Shown here: piece after piece, positions 34,463-43,028 of the stretch | How positions within the stretch are numbered: position 1 is the stretch's first letter | Layout of the letters: every line of letters starts with the position of its first letter | From: SAR202 cluster bacterium bin90 | Lineage (GTDB): Bacteria; Chloroflexota; Dehalococcoidia; Lucifugimonadales; JADFKI01 | Assembly (NCBI GenBank): GCA_002238855.1 | Contig: MPND01000020.1 | Coordinates: 1-64,000, forward strand | Length of the DNA: 64,000 nt | Direction of reading: 5' to 3' | Program-made: the position numbers and the translations under genes | Notes under the pieces: model-generated | What the model saw: only the letters and a program-made list of their open reading frames with translations | Told to the model about the DNA's origin: nothing | Database searches by the model: none

Positions 34463-35601
34463 ATTCCATCGCCGAGAATCTCCTGCAGGAACTCGCTGAC
34501 CTCCGAATTGTACCTGTCAGGGTCGAGATTCCACGATCGCGCGTGGGCGGCATCGGCAAACCCGACATATCGCACAATGTCCGGTCGGCTGCGCGCCAGC
34601 GACTGGCTCAGTTGCGCCGGAACGAGCGTATCCTGCTCTCCGTGAAGAACGAGAATCGGCGCTCGCAGTTCCGATGCCCGTGACAGGTAGTTCATACGCC
34701 CCCAGTCTATGCCGAATCGTACCGCTCCGACCTCCTTGCCGAGCCGCACGATACCGCGTGGATAACCCCTGATCTGCCCGACTATATCCAGCGTTCCACC
34801 GAAGTCCAGCAGCGGTGAGTTCAGGACGACCGCGCGCACCTTGCCCGCAAGTGAAGACTCGTACAGCAAATTCAGGCACATCCCACCGCCCATGCTATAC
34901 CCGTACAAAATGAAGTCCTCCGCGCCATTGTCCAGCGCGAACTTCATCGCCGCCTCGAGGTCACGCCACTCCGTCAGTCCCAGCCAGTGATAGCCGTCCG
35001 AGCTTGCGGGAGCATCCTCGTCATTGCGATAGTTGAATGCAAGAATTGGCAATCCGTGCTCCACAAGTACGGGCATTATCCGCAGCGCCTCATTGGGATG
35101 CGCCCCCCGTCCATGTGCGAAGACCGCCCATGTCCTGCTGCTGCCCGGTATGAACCACGCGGGGCATTCCCCCAACTCGGACTCGAATTTCACCACCTCG
35201 TAATTTATGCCGAGCGCCGTGAGCGGGTCGTCAGGATACGCATAGATGTCCAGCCTTGCCTTCTCCTCGCCACCGATAGTCGCCGTAAATGGCGTGTACT
35301 CACGCACCGAGTACCCCGCTCCGGATTCCAGTATCCGCCCCACCTGTCCATAGCCGTCGGCGCTGACGATTCCGAATGTGCCGTCGTGATGCAGGTCTAT
35401 CGCGCCTGAACGCTCGTCAATAGCACGCAAAGTGATCTTCCCATCACCCTCGCTGCTGGCAATGAGATCGAATGGCGGCGTCTGATGCCGAGTTGATAGG
35501 CTGCCGTCCTTAATGAGATTGGACAGGTACACACCGTATGAGATTGCGCCGACAGCGAGTGCGACAATCGCGACCACAAGGATGCTTACCGCTATTTCCA
35601 T
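34459..35601 (-). CDS. Membrane-anchored alpha/beta hydrolase
   Basis: A 380-residue protein with one N-terminal membrane segment (about 4-28), which puts the rest outside the cytoplasm or at the membrane face. The hydrolase domain has the nucleophile elbow YGYSMGGGMCLN, an acid residue in LVLHGEQDTLVP and a histidine in FADAAHARSWN, a full Ser-Asp-His set. A segment VFAHGRGAHPNEALRI replaces the usual HG.G oxyanion loop. Substrate is unknown; esterase/lipase-like. GGGAG precedes the ATG. The 3' end overlaps proS on the other strand. Confidence 0.82.
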   Translation of the reverse strand: MEIAVSILVVAIVALAVGAISYGVYLSNLIKDGSLSTRHQTPPFDLIASSEGDGKITLRAIDERSGAIDLHHDGTFGIVSADGYGQVGRILESGAGYSVREYTPFTATIGGEEKARLDIYAYPDDPLTALGINYEVVKFESELGECPAWFIPGSSRTWAVFAHGRGAHPNEALRIMPVLVEHGLPILAFNYRNDEDAPASSDGYHWLGLTEWRDLEAAMKFALDNGAEDFILYGYSMGGGMCLNLLYESSLAGKVRAVVLNSPLLDFGGTLDIVGQIRGYPRGIVRLGKEVGAVRFGIDWGRMNYLSRASELRAPILVLHGEQDTLVPAQLSQSLARSRPDIVRYVGFADAAHARSWNLDPDRYNSEVSEFLQEILGDGI

Positions 35602-35738
35602 TCAACTCTCCCGAACTTCTCACAGCGAATGCGGGCAGAATGCGCCGCAGCCGTGTATATTCTTCATGCTATCTTGAAGGTCTGGTGCGGTTCAAATCTG
35701 CCATCCCGAACCGCCATTGAAATTGAGGAAGGTGAAAT

Positions 35739-36545
35739 ATGAGCGGAATATGGCCCGGAGACCTGCGCTGCGTTGCAATGCTCAGCTTTGATGTTGACGG
35801 CGTGTCCGGTGCGCTCAACCAGAACCCGGACAGTGCCCGCCTGCCCAGCTTCATGTCCGCGCGCGAGTACGGACCCAGCGTAGCAGCGCCGCGCATACTC
35901 GACCTGCTTGACAAGTACAACATCAAGGCAAGCTTCTACATCCCCGGCTACATCGCCGAAACGCATGAGGAGCTTGTGCTTGACATTCAGCGGCGCGGTC
36001 ACGAAATCGGGCATCACGGCTACATGCACGAGCCACCCGCGACTCTGACTCGCGAGCAGGAAGCCGAAGTGCTGGACAAGGGTAGTTCGATCCTGGAGCG
36101 GATAACAGGCGAAAGACCGCTGGGCTATCGTTCCCCAAGCTGGGAATTAAGCGAAGATTCGCTGCCGCTCCTTGCCGAGCGCGGCTTCCTTTACGACTCC
36201 AGCCTGATGGACAACGATATACCCTACAAGGTTGACGCCAACGGCAGCGAACTCGTGGAAATACCCATTCACTGGGAGCTCGACGATGTGCCGTACTTCA
36301 ACTACTCGCCCGCGCTCGGCGTGCGCAACGTGATGGCAGACCCCGAGCATGTATATCGCGCCTGGTCCGCTGCATTCGAGGGCATGCACCATTACGGCCG
36401 CTCATTCGCGCTCACCATGCACCCATACACCATCGGCCGCCCCGGTCGCCTGCGAATGCTCGAAAGGCTCATCCGGTACATCCAGACCTTCCCCGGCGCA
36501 GCCTTCATGCGCACCATAGACGTCGCCCGCCTCTTCGCGAAGTAA
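35739..36545 (+). CDS. Polysaccharide deacetylase family protein
   Basis: A 268-residue NodB-fold enzyme. MLSFDVDG carries the motif-1 aspartates, FYIPGYIAE the early barrel, and GHEIGHHGYMHEPP the zinc histidines (H-x3-H). GYRSPSWELSEDSLPLL is motif 3. The closest relatives by motif are the PuuE/peptidoglycan-deacetylase-like group that removes N-acetyl or opens ureide-type bonds, so sugar deacetylation is likely but not certain. No signal peptide is visible. GGAAGGTG precedes the ATG. Confidence 0.85.
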   Translation: MSGIWPGDLRCVAMLSFDVDGVSGALNQNPDSARLPSFMSAREYGPSVAAPRILDLLDKYNIKASFYIPGYIAETHEELVLDIQRRGHEIGHHGYMHEPPATLTREQEAEVLDKGSSILERITGERPLGYRSPSWELSEDSLPLLAERGFLYDSSLMDNDIPYKVDANGSELVEIPIHWELDDVPYFNYSPALGVRNVMADPEHVYRAWSAAFEGMHHYGRSFALTMHPYTIGRPGRLRMLERLIRYIQTFPGAAFMRTIDVARLFAK

Positions 36546-36635
36546 AGCATCCGTCTATATGTTCCAATTTGCATGCCGAATGTGTATGATATTGCTGTTC
36601 ACTTCAAACATAAGCGTGTAACGGAGGAATGGTGC

Positions 36636-37457
36636 ATGCCTATCGCTACGCTTTTTCTGGGCGATTGCCGCGAAGAACTGCGGCAAGTACAATCCGAGTC
36701 GGTTGACTTAATTGTTACATCGCCACCGTATGCCAACAGGCGTGCCTCATCCTACGGCGGTGTAAAGCCTGATGCCTATGTAGGATGGTTTCTGCCCATC
36801 GCAGACGAGTTACAGCGAGTGCTCAAGCCTAGCGGCACATTCATGCTGAACATCAAGGAGTGTGCTGTCAACGGTGAACGCCACACTTATGTCATTGAAT
36901 TGATACTTGAAATGCGAAAGCGCGGTTGGCTATGGACCGAAGAATTCATGTGGCACAAGAAGAACTCATACCCTGGCAAATGGCCCAATCGCTTTCGGGA
37001 TTCTTGGGAGAGGCTGTTGCAATTCAACAAGAATCGCAAATTCAAGATGAATCAGGAAGCGGTAATGGTGCCAGTCGGGGATTGGTATGAGAACAGAATG
37101 CGTAATCTGAGTGAGACCGACCGAGTTAGAGACGAATCGAAGGTCGGCAGCGGTTTCGGCAAGAAAGTGGAGAACTGGATAGGCAGAGATATGGTTTACC
37201 CTACCAATGTGCTGCACGGCGCGACGGAATGCAACAATCGCAGCCACAGCGCGGCGTTCCCTTACTGGCTTCCTGAGTGGTTCATAGACCTGTTTACTGA
37301 TCCAAGTGATCTCGTTCTTGACCCGTTCATTGGATCTGGCACTACTGCATTCGCGGCGATAGACAAGGGGCGCAATGTCATTGGCATTGAGATGTACGAA
37401 CCATACTACCTGAACCTCAAGCAGAAACTAGAACAGGAATTGAGATTGGCGATATGA
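36636..37457 (+). CDS. Type II DNA methyltransferase (TSPPY, beta order)
   Basis: Start ATG 36,636 has GGAGG 8 bases upstream and gives 273 residues; an in-frame ATG lies at 36,573. The catalytic motif IV is TSPPY (28-32) near the N-terminus, and the SAM motif I DPFIGSGTT (229-237) lies at the C-terminus, which is the beta-class order. TSPPY is typical of N4-cytosine methylases, so m4C is the likeliest product. It overlaps the following gene by 4 bases (ATGA), forming a modification-restriction pair. Base composition is more AT-rich than the flanks, a sign of transfer. Confidence 0.9.
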   Translation: MPIATLFLGDCREELRQVQSESVDLIVTSPPYANRRASSYGGVKPDAYVGWFLPIADELQRVLKPSGTFMLNIKECAVNGERHTYVIELILEMRKRGWLWTEEFMWHKKNSYPGKWPNRFRDSWERLLQFNKNRKFKMNQEAVMVPVGDWYENRMRNLSETDRVRDESKVGSGFGKKVENWIGRDMVYPTNVLHGATECNNRSHSAAFPYWLPEWFIDLFTDPSDLVLDPFIGSGTTAFAAIDKGRNVIGIEMYEPYYLNLKQKLEQELRLAI

Positions 37458-38218
37458 GCGGTATCACCGACGAACAGATAACTTTGTATGTTCGAGCCAA
37501 CATTGGAAGTTTTCATGAGAAGCGGCTTGAAGCGCTCAATGAACTGAAACTGAGTAATCTGCTGCGTCGTAAGAACCCGTATCTATTCAGAAGCAAAAAC
37601 CTTGTTGTGGCTGCCGACCTTATCAAGTCTTTACTTGATGCTCATCTAAGTTCGCAAGAGGAGACGTTGTTCGGAGATTTTCTTGAGGGTTTGGCAATCT
37701 ATGTTGCTGAGACTGTGCATGGAGGATTGAAATCCAGCGCAACGGGAATAGATTTGGAGTTCTTGAAAGACAATGCACGATACATAGTCTCCATCAAATC
37801 TGGCCCAAACTGGGGTAACAGTTCACAAGTAGCCAAAATGAAAGCCGATTTCAGAACCGCTGCCCGCGTCATTCGACAAGGTAATGCCGGAACGAATGTC
37901 ATAGCGGTCAACGGATGCTGCTACGGACGCGATACGAAACCAGACAAAGGGGATTACTTCAAATACTGCGGGCAGGAATTCTGGGAACTAATTTCTAACG
38001 ACGCAGAGTTCTACACTCGCATAGTTGAGCCGTTGGGGCACAACGCAAAAATCCGCAATGATGCCTTCAACGAGAATTATGGAGCGGTCATCAATCGACT
38101 TTCTTCAGAATTTGCCCACAACTTTTGCGACAAGTCAGGTGCGATTGATTGGTCGAAATTCGTCGCCTTCAGTTCAGCCAAAGGCAGAAGTCCTAGATTG
38201 AAAAGCCTGGCAATTTGA
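37454..38218 (+). CDS. Type II restriction endonuclease, PmeII-like
   Basis: A 254-residue protein coded with a 4-base overlap to the methylase. The opening ITLYVRANIGSFHEKRLEAL and KLSNLLRRKNPYLFRSKN resemble PmeII-family endonucleases as I recall them. A PD-(D/E)xK-type core is plausible at TGIDLEFLKDNARYIVSIKS: Asp100, then Ser-Ile-Lys115. It would cut unmodified DNA at the site protected by the methylase; the site cannot be read from sequence. AT-rich codon use sets the pair apart from its neighbours, so it is probably an acquired R-M system. Confidence 0.72.
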   Translation: MSGITDEQITLYVRANIGSFHEKRLEALNELKLSNLLRRKNPYLFRSKNLVVAADLIKSLLDAHLSSQEETLFGDFLEGLAIYVAETVHGGLKSSATGIDLEFLKDNARYIVSIKSGPNWGNSSQVAKMKADFRTAARVIRQGNAGTNVIAVNGCCYGRDTKPDKGDYFKYCGQEFWELISNDAEFYTRIVEPLGHNAKIRNDAFNENYGAVINRLSSEFAHNFCDKSGAIDWSKFVAFSSAKGRSPRLKSLAI

Positions 38219-38238
38219 AACACGCGTCTAATATCGGG

Positions 38239-39582
38239 CTACCCCCGCCCCCTCGCCCGTCCCAGCGTCAGTATCATCGGAATCGCGATTAGTATCGTGA
38301 ACGCCATCAGCACGAACGGCTCGCGGTAGTTGCCGCGCACATCGAATATCCAGCCCACAAGCACAGGCGCGATGACGCCGAAGACTGCACTTGTCGTCAT
38401 CAGCGTCCCCATTATGGATCCGTAGTGCCGCCTGCCGAACAGGTCTGCTATCAGCGCAAAGCGCACCGGAATTGACGCGCCGAAGCCGAAGCCCCAGGTA
38501 ATCACGAAAATCACCAGATGCCAGATTTCGCTGCTGAACGCAAAGACGATTGTGCCGACAAACTGGAACAGCAAAGCGATCGCAATCACCTGCCGCTTGT
38601 CCATGAGGTCTCCTAAGTATCCGCTGCCTAGCCGCCCGACCACGCTGAAGATCGACACGCCCAATATCGCAAACCCCGCGATATTCCTGCTGATTCCAAA
38701 GCTCGCAATCGCTGGAATCTGGTGAATTGACGCCGACATGACCATCCCCGACACGCCCATCGCGATCGCCAATTGCCAGAACACTCTGCTCCTCAGCGCC
38801 TGGCGCGTGGTCATTGTCACTTCGCGGGAGAGCGCGCTCCGGCGCGGTGTCGCGCTTTCAGACTGTGTCTGCTCGCTCTCTACCTCGGATGGGTCAGCCC
38901 CGTCGGGCAGCATTCCGTAGTCTTCCGGGCGGCTCTTCATAACGAATGACACCGGAACGCCCACAAAGAGACATCCGATTCCCACCATTACAAGCCCCGT
39001 CCGCCAGTCAGTCGCGGCGATAATCCAGATGACCACAGGCACCAGCACACCGCCAATGCCCGATCCTGCCATCGTATATGACAGCGCCTTTGATCGCTTT
39101 TCCACGAACCAGTTGGCGACGGCAGTGGTTACGATGAGGAATGTGCCGAAGGATAGACCGATGGTGAGAACGAGGAACGCGGCGTAGAACTGCCACAATT
39201 CCTGGATCCTGCTGAGTAAGATGAAGCCCAGCGCGGTTGTTACAGTGCCGGCGAGCATCACATTGCGCGGCCCGAACTTATCGACGAACCAGCCCACGAA
39301 TGGGGAGATCGCGCCTGATTCGGTGCGCTGCAGGGACATCGCGCCAGCCGTTACCGCGCGGCTCCATCCGAACTGGTCGATGATGGGATCGAAGAACGCA
39401 CCGAAGCCCTGCCAGAATGTGCCGGACGTGTACGCCTGGCTGATCGAACCGGCAATAACGATATACCAGCCGTAGAAGACGCCGTCCCGCTCTTCCTTGC
39501 CCTTCTTAGATGGAGATGCTTTCTCACCCGACGATTCCGCGGATTCCTGACCTGCGCCTGAGCGGTTGCGGATTCTCAGCAA
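38239..39582 (-). CDS. MFS transporter, OFA/monocarboxylate type
   Basis: A 447-residue transporter with 12 hydrophobic segments and a hydrophilic N-terminus of about 33 residues. FYGWYIVIAGSISQAYTSGT and the segment FDPIIDQFGWSRA are typical of the oxalate/formate:OFA and monocarboxylate-porter branch. GWFVDKFGPRNVMLAG is the MFS loop 2-3 motif. A long central loop (about 215-260) is charged. It probably moves an organic acid; identity unknown. It starts with TTG (GGAG upstream). It is convergent with the restriction gene. Confidence 0.85.
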   Translation of the reverse strand: MLRIRNRSGAGQESAESSGEKASPSKKGKEERDGVFYGWYIVIAGSISQAYTSGTFWQGFGAFFDPIIDQFGWSRAVTAGAMSLQRTESGAISPFVGWFVDKFGPRNVMLAGTVTTALGFILLSRIQELWQFYAAFLVLTIGLSFGTFLIVTTAVANWFVEKRSKALSYTMAGSGIGGVLVPVVIWIIAATDWRTGLVMVGIGCLFVGVPVSFVMKSRPEDYGMLPDGADPSEVESEQTQSESATPRRSALSREVTMTTRQALRSRVFWQLAIAMGVSGMVMSASIHQIPAIASFGISRNIAGFAILGVSIFSVVGRLGSGYLGDLMDKRQVIAIALLFQFVGTIVFAFSSEIWHLVIFVITWGFGFGASIPVRFALIADLFGRRHYGSIMGTLMTTSAVFGVIAPVLVGWIFDVRGNYREPFVLMAFTILIAIPMILTLGRARGRG

Positions 39583-39701
39583 GACATCTCCATCGGCGCG
39601 CCTGTTGGTGCAGAATGTGTAAGTGCAGGAGGATTTGTGAATTTGCGTTCACATTTTATAACTGCGCCTTTTCTCCTGTAAATGGATTTCATGCCCTCGA
39701 A

Positions 39702-39731
39702 TTGACATAAACTGGACTTGTCCAGAATATT
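39702..39731 (+). promoter_or_regulatory. Candidate promoter with palindromic operator
   Basis: TTGACA (39,702-39,707) and AATATT (39,726-39,731) are 18 bases apart. The spacer contains the perfect inverted repeat CTGGAC-TT-GTCCAG (39,712-39,725), placed where a repressor would block RNA polymerase. It lies 85 bases upstream of the carbamoyltransferase-like gene. Confidence 0.5.
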
Positions 39732-39815
39732 TATTCGTAGAATTGCAGGCAGCCTTTGCTGTACACTTTCTATGGCGTTATCGCCCCTAACACACAACAT
39801 CCAAGCGAGATTGCA

Positions 39816-40724
39816 ATGCCCGACTATCCCCACTTGACCGCCACCGGCCAGCTCGACAGACAGTTCATCGAGGCGCGCCTGTTCCCCCTCTGCGATACCC
39901 TGCGAAACGGCGATTCTGCTGACGGACGGCTGAGCGGTCTCGCACTGTACTCCCTTTTCTACGAGCCAAGCCTGCTCACCCGCACTTCGTTCGAGCGCGC
40001 AATGGGACTCCTCGGTGGTCAGATCTATCACACCGAAGACGCCTCCCAATTCTTCCCCGTGTCCAATGCAAGCCACATGGACAATGTCATTAAAATTCTC
40101 GCCAGCATGCGCATCGATGTCGTTGTTCTTCGCAGTAGCGCGCCCGGAGTTGTGGAGCGCGCCGAGTTCGCAGACGCGCTGACAGTCATCAACGGAGGCA
40201 GCGCGGACGACCACCCCACGCAGGCGTTAGCCGACCTGTACACGCTTCAGCGCGAACTCGGCGGCATCGACGGCGCAAATGTCGCAGTCGTCGGAAGGCT
40301 GGAACACCGCAATGTGAACGCTCTCCTGCGCGGACTTGCCCTCTTCGAGAACATCAGCGTGACCCTGATTCCCGTCAGCGGCGGCGCTGATCCCGATGTC
40401 CTCGCCCACTGCCGCCAGCGAGGAATGTGCGTCAACATCGAAAGCGATGTAGAAGCTCTGCAATCTGCGGATGCAATCTACCTCAACGCCCCTCGCACAC
40501 TGGCGCATGTCCAGCTTCTGCGCTCCAGGGGAGCTTTGAACTTCCGAATCGACAGCGACTTCATGGCCGCCCTGAAGCCGCACTGCGTCATCATGGATCC
40601 CATGCAGCGCAGCGGCGACTTCTCCGTCGAGGTGGACGATGATAGGCTCGCGTTCTACCGGCAGTCCGAGAACGCGCTCGTAATGCGAATGGCGATACTC
40701 GCAGACATGTTCGACAGAGGCTAG
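39816..40724 (+). CDS. Aspartate/ornithine carbamoyltransferase-like protein
   Basis: A 302-residue protein with both domains of the carbamoyltransferase fold. The carbamoyl-phosphate motif, usually FxEPSTRTRxSFE, reads FYEPSLLTRTSFERA (49-62), losing the Thr-Arg pair. The second motif keeps HPTQALADLYTL (133-144). The 80s loop lacks the usual K-G-E (VSNASHMDN), and the loop normally HPLPR reads DPMQRSGDF. The C-terminus (ENALVMRMAILADMF) is normal. These changes hit residues that bind or polarise carbamoyl phosphate, so it may not be a true PyrB. ATG 39,816 is chosen over an upstream in-frame start because the family begins near there. No pyrI or pyrC is adjacent. Confidence 0.8.
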   Translation: MPDYPHLTATGQLDRQFIEARLFPLCDTLRNGDSADGRLSGLALYSLFYEPSLLTRTSFERAMGLLGGQIYHTEDASQFFPVSNASHMDNVIKILASMRIDVVVLRSSAPGVVERAEFADALTVINGGSADDHPTQALADLYTLQRELGGIDGANVAVVGRLEHRNVNALLRGLALFENISVTLIPVSGGADPDVLAHCRQRGMCVNIESDVEALQSADAIYLNAPRTLAHVQLLRSRGALNFRIDSDFMAALKPHCVIMDPMQRSGDFSVEVDDDRLAFYRQSENALVMRMAILADMFDRG

Positions 40725-40755
40725 CTGTCTCTGCATAGCGTGCAAGTGCGAGTGG

Positions 40756-41958
40756 TTAGCCCCTCACCTGCATCAATCGCGCAGCAAAGGGCGCGGCAGA
40801 TGGCCCCAGCGTTGCAAGCACTCTTCGAATGCTGGTATGTCGCAGTAGATTCAATATGACCTTGCTGTGCCAGTCGAACGCGACATCCTCGCCTACGTAG
40901 TCTGTTATCGTCCCGTCCGATAGAAACTCATCCATCAGCCGCTCGATCTGCTCGTCGCTAAGCGTTTCATACAGCATCCGCGCGTAGTACCCGATCCGAA
41001 GCTCCCTCCCGAATACCGCCTTCCACTCGCGCTCGTAGCCGTGCAACTCTCTGGCACTGTACCTGCCGCTTTCAATAGCCTCCTGCGCAGCCCCCGCCGC
41101 AATCCGACCTGACAGAAATGAATAGTATATGCCGCCACCCGTCGTCGGTTTCACCAGTCCGGCGGCGTCCCCCGCCACCAGCGTCCTGTCGGCGTAGCTC
41201 GGTGAAATCGGCCGAATCGGGATGCCCCATGTCTGCGCCTTGCCTGCTGCCTCGCCAATCCTGCCGTCGGACCGCAGCCGCTCGACGAAGCCCTCCATCT
41301 GCCCCTCGACACGGCGGCGCGGCGCCATCCCCACGAGTGCGCGTGAATCCGCAAGGGGCACAGCCCATGCGAACGACTTATGCGCCGTGTCGCTCCCCAG
41401 ATACACCTCGATCTCCTTCAAATCAGGCGCGGCAACTTCGACCTGCCCTCCGACGAGGTACTCATCCTGCTTGGCCTGCCCAAGTCCGACCATTCGCAAC
41501 AGCGGAGAGCCAAAGCCGGATGCCAGGATGACGATTCGGCACGAATACTTGGTGAGCGCATCGTCTGAGCGTGCCGTCACCTCCACCTTCCCGTCTCCGA
41601 CGCTTACATCCATTACGCGAGTGTCCAGAATGTACTGCGCCCCTGCGCCCTGCGCCCTCTCAGCGACAGAATCGACGTATGCTGCACGGTCCACGATGTA
41701 CGCCTGCGTCTCGCTCCGTTCGATACGGTAGCGCCTGCAGTGCGGCGAAACGATCGTCGCCGAGCGCGCTTCGCCGTGGATATGCTCAGGGGCAGGAGGA
41801 AACAGTTCCGCGCACTCCCTGCCGATGATTCCCGTGCAGAGCTTATCGCCGATGTTCGTGCGCCAGTCCAGCACGGCAACGCTGATTCCCTGGTCCGCCA
41901 GTCCCAGAGCAGCCATGTTGCCGCACGGTCCCGCGCCAACTACTATTACATCGTACAA
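40756..41958 (-). CDS. Geranylgeranyl reductase-family FAD oxidoreductase
   Basis: A 400-residue flavoprotein. The N-terminus VIVVGAGPCGNMAALGLAD is the FAD Rossmann motif, followed by GDKLCTGIIG, where geranylgeranyl reductases usually have 'R.K.CG.'. RTLVAGDAAGLVKPTTGGGI is the second FAD motif typical of the family. Members saturate isoprenoid chains (archaeal lipids, quinones, chlorophyll side chains). It starts with TTG 41,958 (AGGAG 9 bases upstream), only 17 bases from the start of the divergent DUF309 gene. Its substrate is unknown, and a menaquinone side chain is one possibility. Confidence 0.88.
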   Translation of the reverse strand: MYDVIVVGAGPCGNMAALGLADQGISVAVLDWRTNIGDKLCTGIIGRECAELFPPAPEHIHGEARSATIVSPHCRRYRIERSETQAYIVDRAAYVDSVAERAQGAGAQYILDTRVMDVSVGDGKVEVTARSDDALTKYSCRIVILASGFGSPLLRMVGLGQAKQDEYLVGGQVEVAAPDLKEIEVYLGSDTAHKSFAWAVPLADSRALVGMAPRRRVEGQMEGFVERLRSDGRIGEAAGKAQTWGIPIRPISPSYADRTLVAGDAAGLVKPTTGGGIYYSFLSGRIAAGAAQEAIESGRYSARELHGYEREWKAVFGRELRIGYYARMLYETLSDEQIERLMDEFLSDGTITDYVGEDVAFDWHSKVILNLLRHTSIRRVLATLGPSAAPFAARLMQVRG

Positions 41959-41975
41959 TAGGATGAACTCCTGCT

Positions 41976-42488
41976 ATGACTATTCTGATGGACCGACAGA
42001 CTATGCAATATACGCTACCTCGCCTTCCCGCCAAGGGTCAGCGCCGAAAACTGGAAGCCCAGTGGCTTGGCGTGCTTGAGGCAGGCGATATGTCCGCGGA
42101 ATCAGTAATGCCCCAGGGCGACGCGCCGTCGCAACTGTATGACGCTGTGCCGCTATTCAACGATGGGCAATACTGGGAATGCCACGAAGTTCTGGAGGAA
42201 GTATGGCTGGAAACTCCCTATCCGCAGCGCTTCTTCTGGTCCGCGCTCATTAAGCTGGCAGTGGGACTCCACCACACCAAGCGGCACAACCTGCACGGCG
42301 CTCGCGTCAAACTCGGCGATGCGGCACGCCTTTTGCCTATGTTCCAGCCGCAATGTCTAGGCGTCGATACGGCAGCCGCTCTCTCTGACGCCCTTCAATT
42401 ACTCCGCATCCTGGACACAGCGTCCCTGAATTGGGCTACTCTCGATGAGCTGCCAAAGCCTGTCATCGCCCTGCAAGCGCAGCGTTAG
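41976..42488 (+). CDS. DUF309 domain protein
   Basis: Up to 170 residues. The DUF309 signature is clear: VPLFNDGQYWECHEVLEEVW, then FFWSALIKLAVGLHHTKRHN and GARVKLGDAARLL. The helical fold carries conserved His and Glu residues (ECHE...H), suggesting a metal-binding or hydrolase-like role that is not established. The N-terminus is uncertain. ATG 41,976 leaves only 17 bases to the divergent gene's start, and internal Met codons at 42,003 or 42,090 would still include the domain. Confidence 0.82.
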   Translation: MTILMDRQTMQYTLPRLPAKGQRRKLEAQWLGVLEAGDMSAESVMPQGDAPSQLYDAVPLFNDGQYWECHEVLEEVWLETPYPQRFFWSALIKLAVGLHHTKRHNLHGARVKLGDAARLLPMFQPQCLGVDTAAALSDALQLLRILDTASLNWATLDELPKPVIALQAQR

Positions 42489-42490
42489 AG

Positions 42491-42844
42491 CTACTCGCCT
42501 GCGGGCGCTGCCTCCGCGTACATCGCGTCCGTCTTCGCCGCCATAATGAAATCGTTCCGGTGCAGGCCGCGAATCTTGTGCGTCCACCAGTCAACTCCCA
42601 CGCGACCCCATTCGACCGTTATGCGCGGGTGATGACCTTCCGCGTCCGCTGACTTGCCGAGTTGCGTGGCGAAGTCCAGCGCGCCTCCGAAATCCCTGAA
42701 CCTGAATGTCCTTTGCAGGCGCGGTATCCCGTCCGTATTGGACATCTCCCATTCAGCAACTTGCGGGTGCAGTTCGGCGACCTCTTCTTCGGTAACACGC
42801 GGCGAGTCGCGGCGGCACGCAACACACTTCTCTCCTGTAAGCAT
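42491..42844 (-). CDS. Pterin-4a-carbinolamine dehydratase
   Basis: A small protein (117 residues from ATG 42,844, AAGG 7 bases upstream; another ATG at 42,850). The family core is WEMSNTDGIPRLQRTFRFRD, then the catalytic motif EGHHPRITVEWGRVGVDWWT and HKIRGLHRNDFIMAAK. The enzyme dehydrates 4a-hydroxytetrahydropterin to recycle the cofactor of aromatic amino-acid hydroxylases, and family members also serve as transcription cofactors. No phenylalanine hydroxylase is in the window, so its partner is unknown. An N-terminal CVAC pair is a small extra. The stop is 2 bases from the DUF309 stop (convergent). Confidence 0.9.
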   Translation of the reverse strand: MLTGEKCVACRRDSPRVTEEEVAELHPQVAEWEMSNTDGIPRLQRTFRFRDFGGALDFATQLGKSADAEGHHPRITVEWGRVGVDWWTHKIRGLHRNDFIMAAKTDAMYAEAAPAGE

Positions 42845-43028
42845 AGTCATACCTTAATCCTCCATGCTTTTCTGCCGATTCCTGTACTCAAATCATAGCC
42901 CCTGATGACAAATTGTGCCAAGCCTTTGAGTGGCAGTGCGGGCGCGCTTGACGCCTCTCGCCATGCCACATACACTTCCGCCATAAATCTGGCTAGAGTC
43001 TCGAACCAATCATCCGAAGGAGCACTCA

